From Streptomyces cellulosae (lineage in GTDB: Bacteria; Actinomycetota; Actinomycetes; Streptomycetales; Streptomycetaceae), in contig NZ_JOEV01000011.1 in the NCBI RefSeq assembly GCF_000721105.1, forward strand, positions 159,124 to 223,123: 64,000 nucleotides of DNA, given 5' to 3'. This document shows positions 1 through 7,394 of this stretch, in pieces. The translations under genes were made by a program, and so were the position numbers. The notes under the pieces are model-generated. The model did no database searches and was not told where the DNA came from. It saw only the letters and a list, made by a program, of their open reading frames with translations. Numbering within the stretch: position 1 is the first letter of the stretch; every line of letters starts with the position of its first letter.

Positions 1-315
1 CGGCAAGCACGGCCCTGGTCATGGCGGGCGGGCAGGCCGCAGACGTACACGTCGCGTTCGGGGATGTCGGAGACCAGGTGGTGCAGGCTGAACGGCGGGC
101 GCCGTGCTCGCCTGTCCGGCCGGTGAGCAGGTGGAGCCGTCCACCCCGCAGCGCGACCATGTGGCGCACCTCGTTCAGCAGCATGGCGTCGGCCTCCCTG
201 CGACCCGGTGCAGCACGACAACGTCGCCGGTCGCCTCCGCCGGCATGGCCCGCACGGGCGTGATTCCCACACCATCGGCGATCAGCAGAGCGCCGGGCCG
301 GGTCCGGCGCAGTTA
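1..315 (-). pseudogene. Decayed flavin/ferredoxin-type reductase (fragment)
   Basis: Read on the minus strand, this stretch gives pieces of the NAD-binding half of a ferric/ferredoxin reductase. One frame has GALLIADGVGITPVRAMP, the family's glycine-rich nucleotide-binding strand. A second has READAMLLNEVRHMVALRG and GGRLHLLTG, and a third has DIPERDVYVCG followed by AMTRAVLA. The pieces lie in family order but need at least two frame changes, near 190 and near 35. A TAA stands just before the first piece, so the 5' half is missing. It is a truncated, frameshifted remnant and the 3' end runs out of the window. The family call rests on motif recall; the decay is seen directly. Confidence 0.6.
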
Positions 316-446
316 GGTGGATGCCCCGTACCTTCCCTCGACAAGGCGCGGTGGGCGTGAGCGAGAGCAGCGTGCCGGACGGATGGCAGACAGTACGCTG
401 AGTCCAGCGGGATCGGGTCCGCAGCACAGCGTCCAGGAGGTGCTTC

Positions 447-1013
447 ATGACGGCCGAGATGGTGGCCCCGGCGTGGATGCATGAGCAGATCACGGCGGAA
501 GAGTACGAGTCCTGGTCCAAGGAGCAGTGCGCCGGGATCGAGATCGTGGACGGAATGGTCGTCGTGAGTCCGAGTGCGTCCAAGCGGCACAACCGGTTGG
601 CCCGGATTCTGGCGAACGCCCTGGATGCCGCCGCGGGTCCGGAGTGGAACGCCGACACTGACTTCGACGTCCGGCTTCAGGACGTCCCGCTCACCAATCG
701 CCGCCCGGACGTCATCGTGTACCGCGCAGACACGATCGACATCACCCCCACCCGCCCTGAGCACGTGCTGCTGGTCGCGGAGGTGGTGTCACCAGGATCG
801 GAGACCACCGACCGGATCGTGAAGGTCGACCAGTACGCCAAGGCAGGTATCGGCTTCTACTGGCGGATCGAGCAGGCCGCGACAGGCGTTCCTCTCGTGT
901 ACACCTACGTCCTCGACCCCGCGACGCGGACCTACCGGGACGGAGACGTGTTCACCGGCGTGCTCAAGGTAGTGGCCCCCTTCCCGGTGGAGATCGACCT
1001 GGGCCAGGTCTGA
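447..1013 (+). CDS. Uma2 family (DUF820) putative endonuclease
   Basis: The 188-residue product matches the Uma2/DUF820 family, which has a restriction-endonuclease-like PD-(D/E)XK fold and an unknown substrate. The core is visible: RPDVIVYR (Asp88), LLVAEVVSPGS (Glu112) and KVDQYAKAGI (Lys126), in the usual order and spacing. The N-terminal region has the family's ITAEEYES and IEIVDGMVVVSP segments. GGAGGTG lies 6 bases before the ATG. These genes are highly multiplied in streptomycetes and often sit in accessory DNA, as here between a decayed reductase and an element scar. It looks intact. Nuclease activity is inferred from the fold. Confidence 0.85.
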   Translation: MTAEMVAPAWMHEQITAEEYESWSKEQCAGIEIVDGMVVVSPSASKRHNRLARILANALDAAAGPEWNADTDFDVRLQDVPLTNRRPDVIVYRADTIDITPTRPEHVLLVAEVVSPGSETTDRIVKVDQYAKAGIGFYWRIEQAATGVPLVYTYVLDPATRTYRDGDVFTGVLKVVAPFPVEIDLGQV

Positions 1014-1081
1014 CCCGCGCTCAGCAGCCGGCCGCGCGTGAGCGATGCGTGAGTGAAATGCCCGATACGGGGTGGCATGAG

Positions 1082-1117
1082 CCTGATCAAGTGGCTCGCC
1101 GTGCGGTTCTGATCAGG
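1082..1117. repeat. Inverted repeat CCTGATCA/TGATCAGG
   Basis: Perfect 8-bp arms at 1082-1089 and 1110-1117 are separated by 20 bases. The repeat lies 70 bases after the Uma2 stop and just before the tRNA-like sequence. It could be the Uma2 transcript end or part of a recombination site. No T-run follows, so the role is open. Confidence 0.4.
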
Positions 1118-1150
1118 GGAACAGCAACGCCAGGCAGCACCCGGCAAGGA

Positions 1151-1203
1151 TTCGATCCCGCTCCTGAAGCGGGTGTCGCAGGTTCTGATCCTGCCGGGGC
1201 ACA
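1151..1203 (+). other. Degenerate tRNA-Arg-like 3' half, probable attachment-site remnant
   Basis: The sequence folds like the 3' half of a tRNA. An anticodon arm has stem CCCGC/GCGGG (1157-1161, 1169-1173) around a 7-base loop TCCTGAA, and a T arm has stem GCAGG/CCTGC (1178-1182, 1190-1194) around TTCTGAT. It ends in CGGGGCACA like an acceptor strand. The normal T loop would be close to TTCGAAT, and position 33 of the anticodon loop is C, not U. No D arm or 5' acceptor strand is present, so it cannot be a working tRNA. From memory it resembles tRNA-Arg(CCT), a known integration target of Streptomyces elements. The excisionase fragment nearby fits an old integration site. Confidence 0.5.
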
Positions 1204-1208
1204 GAAGA

Positions 1209-1249
1209 AAGGGCCAGCTCAGGTGGGGCTTCCTCCCGGGTTGGCCCTT
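1209..1249. terminator. Hairpin terminator after the tRNA-like site
   Basis: AAGGGCCA (1209-1216) pairs with TGGCCCTT (1242-1249), followed by CGTTTT. It probably survives from the original tRNA gene. Confidence 0.55.
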
Positions 1250-1633
1250 CGTTTTGGTTCGGCTCAGTGCTCTTACTGCCACACGGATGCCATTTTCCGG
1301 CCAGGGTCGAGGGATCAAGAACGCCCGCGCGTGTGCCTGATCTGAGTCGGCAACCGTCGACATGGCTCCGCATGCAGAGAGACGGTGCCGCCCGCGACGG
1401 ACGCTCCGTCGGGGATGTGCGTGGTGCAGGGCTCGTCGGGTGGATCGGTTTGGCACACCGTCCGCAGAACTGGATCACGGACGGAACCCCCTGACGAGCC
1501 TGGACAGGTCTCACCCGACCTCGCACGAAAGAGAGCGCGACACGGCGATGCCCCGCCCTCCCGAAGGAGAGCGGGGCCGCTGAGAATCGTTTCGTCATGG
1601 GTACTGGCGGCGCGGGTCGAGGCCTCGCCATCA

Positions 1634-1775
1634 GGCCCTCCGAAGGACGCCGGGACGAACAGTCACCGGCTGGACGGTGTGCTCAGCGATGTAGGCGGAC
1701 ACGGCGCTTTCGAGGATACGGACGTGACGACCAACCTTGCCGTTCCCGACCGCGGCACGTAGTGGCGTGCGCGGG
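1634..1775 (-). pseudogene. Excisionase fragment of an integrative element
   Basis: The minus strand encodes LRAAVGNGKVGRHVRI followed by ESAVSAYIAEHTVQPVTVR and a stop at about 1634. VGRHVRI-x-ESAV-x-AYIA-x-xTV-x-PV is the C-terminal signature of the small MerR-like excisionases of actinomycete integrative elements (recalled). The N-terminal helix-turn-helix is not in this frame, so the gene is broken upstream. An ATG overlaps the stop (TGATGG), as in xis-int pairs, but only about 380 bases separate it from the tRNA-like site, too few for a 1.1-1.2 kb integrase. The integrase has therefore been lost. Confidence 0.55.
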
Positions 1776-2189
1776 GAGCAACGGGGAATCACGGCCACAC
1801 GAACCCACAGGTCACCGCTTTGCCGACTCAACCCGCAAACGGTTACGCGATCTTCCGAACTAGGCCCGGTCACTCGCGGAACCGTCGCCAGGGATAGCCT
1901 TCCGGTCCGTTTGGAACGCTCCGGAGGCTCCCTGTGCATGCTGCCGTCTTCCTGCTGAGAAGCGCGCTTGGCCTAGGCGGCGGTCTCGTGTGCGCGTGGG
2001 AGCTCAACCGCCAGGCTTCAGGGCCCGGTTGGAGGAAGCCTCGGGTCCTCTCGGCGATGGCGGCTTTGCTTCTCGCCGCTCTGCTCGCCATCCAGTAGGA
2101 CTCCGTCAGGTTGCTCTGACTCTCGGGTTTGGGCTGGTGGTGGACGTTCTGGGCAGGGGGCGGTGGCAGGTGTGGTCGCGGGTGGGTTC
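1776..2189. other. Gene-free stretch, probably decayed element DNA
   Basis: No reading frame here has recognisable domains, a good ribosome binding site or conserved length. It lies between the excisionase fragment and the transposase tail and is best read as eroded accessory DNA. Confidence 0.4.
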
Positions 2190-2323
2190 GCAGGAACGAA
2201 GTTGAGCGAACGATCAACGCGCTGAAGAGCTCCCGGGCCGTGGCCACGAGATTCGACAAGCGCGCCTATGTAGTCCACGGCACCGTCACCGTGGCTTCGA
2301 TCCGCCTTTGGCGCAAGCCGTGA
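2190..2323 (+). pseudogene. IS5-family transposase, C-terminal remnant
   Basis: The frame contains NEVERTINALKSSRAVATRF followed by DKRAYVVHGTVTVASIRLW and a TGA. This is the end of the DDE domain of IS5-type transposases: the NxVER(x)6LK...RAVATRYDK motif with the catalytic Glu of DDE, then the last helix. The rest of the transposase and the terminal inverted repeats are not visible. It marks an old insertion at the edge of the decayed segment. Confidence 0.7.
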
Positions 2324-2352
2324 TCACTTGGCCTTCGTGACAGGATCTGGGC

Positions 2353-2877
2353 GTGACGACGTTGTACCTGACTGTCGGTCTGCCAGGGGCCGGAAAGACC
2401 ACGAGAGCGCGGCAGTTGGCCAAGGAGCACCACGCGCTGCGGCTGACGCCGGATGAGTGGATGATCCCGCTGTTCGGCGATCCGCAGCCGGAGGGGAAGC
2501 GCGATGTGCTGGAAGGACGGCTGCTCTGGCTTGGTCTGGAGGCGCTGAAGCTGGGCACGAACGTGGTCCTGGATTTCGGATGCTGGTCTCGTGACGAGAG
2601 GTCCGCGATCCGCTGGTTGGTGATGTCTGTGGGCGCGTCCTGTCACCTTGTGTACGTGCCGGTGGACCATGAGACCCAACGTGCTCGGATCGCCCATCGC
2701 CAGTCGACCACCCCTGATCAGACCTTCGCGATGAGCGAGACGGACCTCGTGCACTGGAGGACGCTGTTCGAGGAGCCCGACGCCACGGAACTCGGTGGAC
2801 ATGAGGTGGGAGGTCCGCCTCCTGGGTGGTCAGGCTGGCTGGAGTGGGCCGCCGTTCGGTGGCCGTCGCTCGCGTGA
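2353..2877 (+). CDS. AAA/P-loop kinase-like ATP-binding protein
   Basis: The product of 174 residues starts at GTG and shows a clear Walker A, GLPGAGKTT, at residues 9-17. LTPDEW follows at about 32-37, the position of the base- or substrate-binding DxW in zeta-toxin/polynucleotide-kinase-like proteins. VVLDFGCWSRDER (about 74-86) resembles the Walker B and second substrate loop. This is the compact cytosolic small-molecule or nucleic-acid kinase group (AAA_33). No partner gene adjoins it, so a toxin role cannot be argued. The end looks intact; the substrate is unknown. Confidence 0.8.
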   Translation: MTTLYLTVGLPGAGKTTRARQLAKEHHALRLTPDEWMIPLFGDPQPEGKRDVLEGRLLWLGLEALKLGTNVVLDFGCWSRDERSAIRWLVMSVGASCHLVYVPVDHETQRARIAHRQSTTPDQTFAMSETDLVHWRTLFEEPDATELGGHEVGGPPPGWSGWLEWAAVRWPSLA

Positions 2878-3039
2878 CTGTCCGGCCGACCTGGATGCGG
2901 CCAGTAACGCAGCCGTGCCAGGAGCGCCGGGGCCGGAAAGATCCGCCGGACAGGACAGGCCCTGGTCGTCCTCGTCAACAGGTGCCGCGCCCCCAACCAA
3001 TTGGGGGATGGCGGGGGCGGCGAAGGCGGCGCCGAAACG

Positions 3040-4248
3040 CTACTGGGAGTGTGCGGGTCGCCCCTCGCACAACCCCGTCCGGACGACGGCTTCCATGTCG
3101 GCGTCCTGCGCGTCCGTTCCACCCGGGTCGACGTTCGTCATGACCGTCGCCTGCCTGCCGTCGGCTGTGGCGCCCCCCGCGGTCTGGTAGCCGAAGATGT
3201 CGCCGCCGTGGCCCCAGTACAGGCCGCCGCAGGGCAGCGGCCGGCTCTCCAGGCCCAGACCGTACTCCCGGCCGTCGTCACTGCCGGTCGGCCGTGTCTT
3301 CATCATCGCCTTGAGCTGGGCCGGGCGCAGCAGCTTGCCGCGAACGAGGGCGTCCAGGAAGCGGTTGAGGTCGGTGCCGCTGGAGATCATCTCGCCGGAC
3401 GCGCCCGCGATGGAGGGGTTGAACGCGGTGATGTCCAGGAGCGGCGCGTCCTCGCCTGGGCGTACGTACCCGCGCGGGTGCGGTCCCGGGATCGACGTGG
3501 CATCGCCCGGCACGGACGTATCGTGCAGGCCGAGCGGCTCGATGATGCGCCGGCCGATCTCCTCGCCGTACGCGTGTCCGGTCACCTTCTCGATGAGCAT
3601 GCCCGCCAGCAGGTAGTTGGTGTTGGAGTAGTGCCACTCGGAGCCGGGCAGCGCACCGGGCTTCTCAAAGGCCGGCGGGTGGGCGAGCGCGAGGTTCACC
3701 AGGTCGTGGGTGTCGTGGTGGGCCAGCGGGTCCTTGAGGATGTCCTGCGGGTTGAGGTGGTCGAGGTAGTCGGGCAGGCCGCTGGTGTGCTGGAGGAGCA
3801 TACGGACCGTGATCACCCGGCCGTCGTTTCCGTGGCCGCGGACGACGCCGGGCAGGTAGCGCTCCACCGGGGTGTCGAGATCGACGCGGTGCTCTCCCAC
3901 GAGCTGGAGAACGACCGTGGCCACGAAGGGCTTGGTCATGCTGCCGATCCGGAACCTGCTGTCGCCGCGCACCGGCGCCTGGCTGTCCACGTCCGCGACG
4001 CCGCTGGTCAGCACCGCGCTGCCGCGTCTGTCCCGCGTCGCGACGAGTGCTCCGGGCGCACCGTCTGCGGTGGTCAACCGGTGCATGAGCGCGCGCAGCC
4101 GAGCGTCGTCAGCAGCGTGGGTGGACTGTGCGGTGGTGGTTCTGGCCCTGGTCGCCGCGGCGGCGTCACCCGGCAGGCTGCCCGCCATCACACCGACTGC
4201 CACGGCCAGCGTGAGTGCCCCACCCAGTGCACGCTTGTGCTTGATCAC
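3040..4248 (-). CDS. Secreted serine hydrolase (beta-lactamase/D-Ala-D-Ala carboxypeptidase family)
   Basis: Starting from the GTG at 4248 (AGGAGGGACAC just upstream), the protein is about 402 residues and begins with a Sec signal: MIKHKR, a hydrophobic stretch to about residue 24 and an Ala-rich cleavage site. The class C beta-lactamase-fold motifs are present: SMTK at 103-106 (Ser nucleophile, Lys), HYSNTNYLL (YxN) and YWGHGGDIFGY (HxG). Such enzymes are exported DD-peptidases, esterases or lipases. The substrate cannot be told from sequence. An upstream ATG in frame lacks a ribosome binding site. Confidence 0.88.
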   Translation of the reverse strand: MIKHKRALGGALTLAVAVGVMAGSLPGDAAAATRARTTTAQSTHAADDARLRALMHRLTTADGAPGALVATRDRRGSAVLTSGVADVDSQAPVRGDSRFRIGSMTKPFVATVVLQLVGEHRVDLDTPVERYLPGVVRGHGNDGRVITVRMLLQHTSGLPDYLDHLNPQDILKDPLAHHDTHDLVNLALAHPPAFEKPGALPGSEWHYSNTNYLLAGMLIEKVTGHAYGEEIGRRIIEPLGLHDTSVPGDATSIPGPHPRGYVRPGEDAPLLDITAFNPSIAGASGEMISSGTDLNRFLDALVRGKLLRPAQLKAMMKTRPTGSDDGREYGLGLESRPLPCGGLYWGHGGDIFGYQTAGGATADGRQATVMTNVDPGGTDAQDADMEAVVRTGLCEGRPAHSQ

Positions 4249-4563
4249 GTGTCCCTCCTCCGTCGTCGTAGCAAGATCGCTGCTGCGGAGGGCTCTTCGC
4301 ACCCCGCCCTCTCGTCGTCAGTGCACGATGCCCGAGCGATGCCGGCGGATGCGATGGGGCGATCATCCGGACTGCAGTGGGGATAACCCCCGGTGGTGAT
4401 CGATGACTGAGCCTGCGTCATCTTGAACCGTCTGGTCAGGGGGCCTGGCGTGACGCTGCGCGCGGGTGCTGGTCGTGGGCGGCAGACTTCCGTGTAGATC
4501 ATCTGTCAGCGGCGCCCTTCGAGTCGGCGTTGTCCCCGCCGGAACCCAGCCGCCTCGCACGAA
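4249..4563. other. Upstream region of the serine hydrolase; no gene seen
   Basis: No credible gene is present. The part next to 4248 must carry the hydrolase promoter. No clear operator palindrome was found. Confidence 0.35.
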
Positions 4564-4653
4564 CCCGCTGCCCCGCTGCCCCGCTGCCCCGCTGCCCCGC
4601 TACCCCGCTACCCCGCTGCCCCGCTACCCCGCTACCCCGCTACCCCGCTACCC
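4564..4653. repeat. 9-bp tandem repeat CCCGCT(G/A)CC, about 10 copies
   Basis: Ten back-to-back 9-mers differ only by G or A at one position. They sit about 30 bases beyond the stop of the reductase at 4683. Frames through it would give low-complexity peptides without a start site, so it is taken as a non-coding satellite between the tail of one gene and the promoter of the next. Confidence 0.85.
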
Positions 4654-4682
4654 GATTTTGGTCTGAACCCGGTCTTGGTGGG

Positions 4683-5327
4683 TCAGCGGGCGAGGGAGAC
4701 GGCGAAGGGCTTGAAGCCGTGTCGGCGCAGAACGTGGGGCACGACCAGGATCATGGCCTCGGTGGCGCGAGCCGTGGTGATGTCGCCGAGGTCCTCGATC
4801 CGTTCGGGCTGCCAGCCCAGGTCGCCGAGCAGTCCGGTGACGGTCCTCTTCGCGTGTTCGTCGTCGCCCGAGAGATAGGCGGTCGGTGGGGTGGCCAGGG
4901 TTCCGGGAGCGGTCATGACCATGAAAAGCATGGTGTTGAGGGTCTTGACCACACGGGTGCCGGGGAGCGCGGCCTGGAGCTTCTCGGCGAGGCTGCTGCC
5001 GGGATAGCACAGGTCGCCGGGCAGGCCGTCACCGCCGTCGCGGGTGGCGTTGGAGACGTCGACGAGGATCTTGCCGGCGAGGTCGGTGCGCAGGTCGGTG
5101 AGGCGGTCCAGGGAGCTGTCGCCGGGCGTCGCGTTGATCACGATGTCCGAGGTGCGGGCAGTGGCGCGCTGGTCGGCGAAGGCGATCCGCGGGGCGAGCC
5201 CGGCGGTGCGGACGGCGGTGTCTTCGGAGCTCCGGACACCGAGGGTGACATGGTGTCCGGCTGCGGAGAGCTTGCCGGCGAGGTTGGTGCCGACGCGGCC
5301 GGCGCCGAGGATGCCGATGCTGGTCAT
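4683..5327 (-). CDS. NADPH-dependent F420 reductase-like NAD(P)-binding protein
   Basis: The protein has 214 residues and opens with the Rossmann motif GILGAGRVGTNLAG (residues 5-18). Segments typical of the F420-dependent NADP reductase family follow: VVINATPGDSS, KILVDVSNAT, VVKTLNTMLF and LSGDDEHAK. Members move hydride between NADP and F420, or act as related small oxidoreductases. It lies 49 bases after the phosphatase-like gene at 5377 on the same strand and is probably co-transcribed with it. F420 use is plausible because the window encodes FO synthase, but it is not proven. Confidence 0.8.
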   Translation of the reverse strand: MTSIGILGAGRVGTNLAGKLSAAGHHVTLGVRSSEDTAVRTAGLAPRIAFADQRATARTSDIVINATPGDSSLDRLTDLRTDLAGKILVDVSNATRDGGDGLPGDLCYPGSSLAEKLQAALPGTRVVKTLNTMLFMVMTAPGTLATPPTAYLSGDDEHAKRTVTGLLGDLGWQPERIEDLGDITTARATEAMILVVPHVLRRHGFKPFAVSLAR

Positions 5328-5376
5328 GCGGTGATGCTCCTTGCGGTATCGGGGTGAGGAGGAGCGGAGCTTCCGG

Positions 5377-6189
5377 TCAGGCGGTCGGCGAGAGGACCTT
5401 GAGGGCAGCGCCGTGGATGCCGGGGGCGGCGGCCAGGAAGTCGCGGCTGCCGGTGTTCCAGGGTTCGCCCGTCAGGTCGGTGACGGTGCCTCCGGCCTCG
5501 GAGACCAGCAGGGCGCCGGCGACCAGGCCGGAGCGGACGTCGGAGAACTGCCAGAACGCGTCCATGCGTCCGGCGGCGACGTGGATGAGCTGCATCGTGG
5601 CGGGGACGGACACACGTACGACCAGGCCGTTGATGAGCATGGCGGTGACGGAGTCACCGATCCGCCGGAAGGTGTGCTCGTCCTCGCCGGGCTTGGCCTG
5701 GCCGGTGCCGATGAGCGCCGCTCCCAGGTCGGTCTTGGCGGACACCTTCAGGGGCCGGTCGTTGAGGCGGGCACCGCCGCCGGCGACCGCGGTGTAGGTG
5801 TCGCCGGTCAGCGGCAGGTGAACGACGGTGAGGACCGGCTGGTTGTCGCGGACCAGGGTGGCGGTGACGGCCCAGTCGTCCATGCCATGGACGTGGTTGA
5901 TGTTGCCCTCGGCGGGGTCGACGACCCACCACTCCCCGGGCGGGAGCGCGCCGCCGGCCAGCTCGTCCTCGGCCCACTGCGACCCCCGCCGGGCCCGCAG
6001 CAGCGGTTCCCGCAGCACGTCCAGCACCGCGTCGTCGTTGGCGTGGATCTCGGCCACGACCTCGTCCAGACTCACGCCCCGAGCGTGCGAGGTGTAGCGG
6101 TCGCGCAGCGTGACGCCGGCGGTCTTCACCGCGGCTGTCACGTCGGACAGGAGTGTCGTACCGGCGTCGAAAGGCATGGCTGTGCTCAT
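5377..6189 (-). CDS. Inositol-monophosphatase-family protein with altered active site
   Basis: The 270-residue protein has the inositol-monophosphatase layout: an acidic WAEDE at 73-77 where the metal-binding Glu lies, VVDPAEGNINHVHGMDDW from residue 89, and FSDVRSGLVAGALLVSEAGG near 215. The family consensus for the latter two is DPxDGTxNF and WDxAAG. Here the second metal-binding Asp is Glu94 and the Thr is Asn, and the WD is SD with Arg-Ser in place of AA. It may be a divergent phosphatase with another substrate. The ATG at 6189 follows GGGAGC. It is divergent from the LysR gene. Confidence 0.78.
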   Translation of the reverse strand: MSTAMPFDAGTTLLSDVTAAVKTAGVTLRDRYTSHARGVSLDEVVAEIHANDDAVLDVLREPLLRARRGSQWAEDELAGGALPPGEWWVVDPAEGNINHVHGMDDWAVTATLVRDNQPVLTVVHLPLTGDTYTAVAGGGARLNDRPLKVSAKTDLGAALIGTGQAKPGEDEHTFRRIGDSVTAMLINGLVVRVSVPATMQLIHVAAGRMDAFWQFSDVRSGLVAGALLVSEAGGTVTDLTGEPWNTGSRDFLAAAPGIHGAALKVLSPTA

Positions 6190-6268
6190 GTCGGGCTCCC
6201 TGGGATCGGTCGAAGCGGGGTGGTTGTCTCGCCCCGCACTTCGAAGGTAGGCCGCCAGCTCATTAACA

Positions 6269-6291
6269 ACAAGTGCATGCTTGTCACTTGT
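6269..6291. promoter_or_regulatory. Candidate LysR-type operator
   Basis: ACAAGTG (6269-6275) and CACTTGT (6285-6291) are perfect inverted arms around a 9-base spacer, and a nested ACAAG-N6-CTTGT occupies 6269-6284. The site lies in the 114-bp divergent gap, 13 bases before the LysR start, as expected for a LysR-type autoregulated site. Confidence 0.6.
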
Positions 6292-6303
6292 AGAGTTACC
6301 GTC

Positions 6304-7242
6304 ATGCAACTGGATCTGAACCTGCTCACCGCCCTGGACGCCCTGCTGGAAGAGGGGAGCGTCGCCGGCGCGGCAGCACGCCTCCACGTCACCGCACCGG
6401 CGATGAGCCGCTCCCTGGGCCGCATCCGCAAGGCCACCGGCGACCAGATCCTGGTCCGCACCGGCCGCAGCATGGTCCCCACCACCCGCGCGCTGGCCAT
6501 GCGCGCCGAGGTCCACGCCCTCGTGCAGCAGGCCCACCGCCTTCTGTCCGCGCAGCAGGAACTCGACCTGGCGGCTCTAGACCGGGTGTTCACCGTGCGC
6601 TGGCACGACGCCCTGACCGCCGCGTGCGGCACCGCCTTGACCACGGCCGTCCACCATCAGGCCCCTGGCGTCCGGCTGCGCCTGTCCGCCGAACCAGGGT
6701 CGGACGACGCCGAGTTGCGCCGGGGTGAGGTCGATCTCGAATCAAGCTCCAGCGCTCCGACGCTCCCCGACATCCGCCACCGCCTCGTCGGCAGGGACCG
6801 GCTGATCGTCGCCGCCCGCCCGGGCCACCCGCTCACCGCGGGCCCGCTGAGCCTCGAGCGTTACGCGGCCGCCGAACACCTCACCGTTTCGCGGCGCGGC
6901 AGCCTGCGCGACCCGATCGATGACGCCCTGACCACACACGGCCTCGAACGACGCGTCGTCGCCGTCGGGCCCACCGCCGCCTTCGCACTGCAACTCGCCC
7001 TCGACACCGACCTGATCGTCACCCTGCCCGACGCGGTCACCCGCACGGCCCGGAAACAACTCGGCCTGGCCACACTGCCGCCGCCGCTCCCGCTGCCCGA
7101 CGTACCCCTGTACCTGCTGTGGCACCAGCGCTACGACAACGACCGCGCCCACACCTGGCTGCGAGACCTGGCCACCGAAACCGTCCAGGGACTGTTCGCA
7201 CCACCGGCCGCCAACGCTCCGAAGAAGAGCACATCGCCGTGA
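6304..7242 (+). CDS. LysR family transcriptional regulator
   Basis: The 312-residue protein starts at the ATG opening MQLDLNLLTALDALLEEGSV. The winged helix-turn-helix fills residues 4-62 (VAGAAARLHVTAPAMSRSLG is the recognition region). The substrate-binding domain spans about 90-300, with VGRDRLIVAARPGHPL as a recognisable strand. It is transcribed away from the phosphatase-like gene and the F420-type reductase, which it most likely controls through the palindrome at 6269-6291. The effector is unknown. Its C-terminal tail, rich in Pro and Ala, is unremarkable. Confidence 0.9.
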   Translation: MQLDLNLLTALDALLEEGSVAGAAARLHVTAPAMSRSLGRIRKATGDQILVRTGRSMVPTTRALAMRAEVHALVQQAHRLLSAQQELDLAALDRVFTVRWHDALTAACGTALTTAVHHQAPGVRLRLSAEPGSDDAELRRGEVDLESSSSAPTLPDIRHRLVGRDRLIVAARPGHPLTAGPLSLERYAAAEHLTVSRRGSLRDPIDDALTTHGLERRVVAVGPTAAFALQLALDTDLIVTLPDAVTRTARKQLGLATLPPPLPLPDVPLYLLWHQRYDNDRAHTWLRDLATETVQGLFAPPAANAPKKSTSP

Positions 7243-7394
7243 CGGGCGACGAGTGGCAAGCAGCACCGGACCGCGTCGCCGCCATCGGCGGCCGGCATGA
7301 CGAGCAGCGACCGGATTCGAAACGTGCCTTGAGCCGCACCAGCGGATCGAAGACTGCGCACTGGCCGGCCTCAGAAAAGAACACGGTGAAGCGT

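Noticed and set aside
932..1631. Minus-strand frames over the tRNA-like site (containing RIRTCDTRF)
   Set aside because: Such peptides are the typical false translation of a tRNA T-arm region.
1250..1633. Integrase remnant between the excisionase fragment and the tRNA-like site
   Set aside because: I looked for the R-H-x-x-R-Y boxes in all frames and did not find them; the space is also too short.
2353..2877. Zeta-type toxin
   Set aside because: P-loop kinase features are present but there is no antitoxin gene next to it, and the catalytic loops are equally those of ordinary AAA_33 kinases.
4530..5357. Plus-strand 275-codon frame through the 9-bp repeat and over the reductase gene
   Set aside because: It runs antisense to a Rossmann protein with a clear GxGxxG motif and has no domain of its own.
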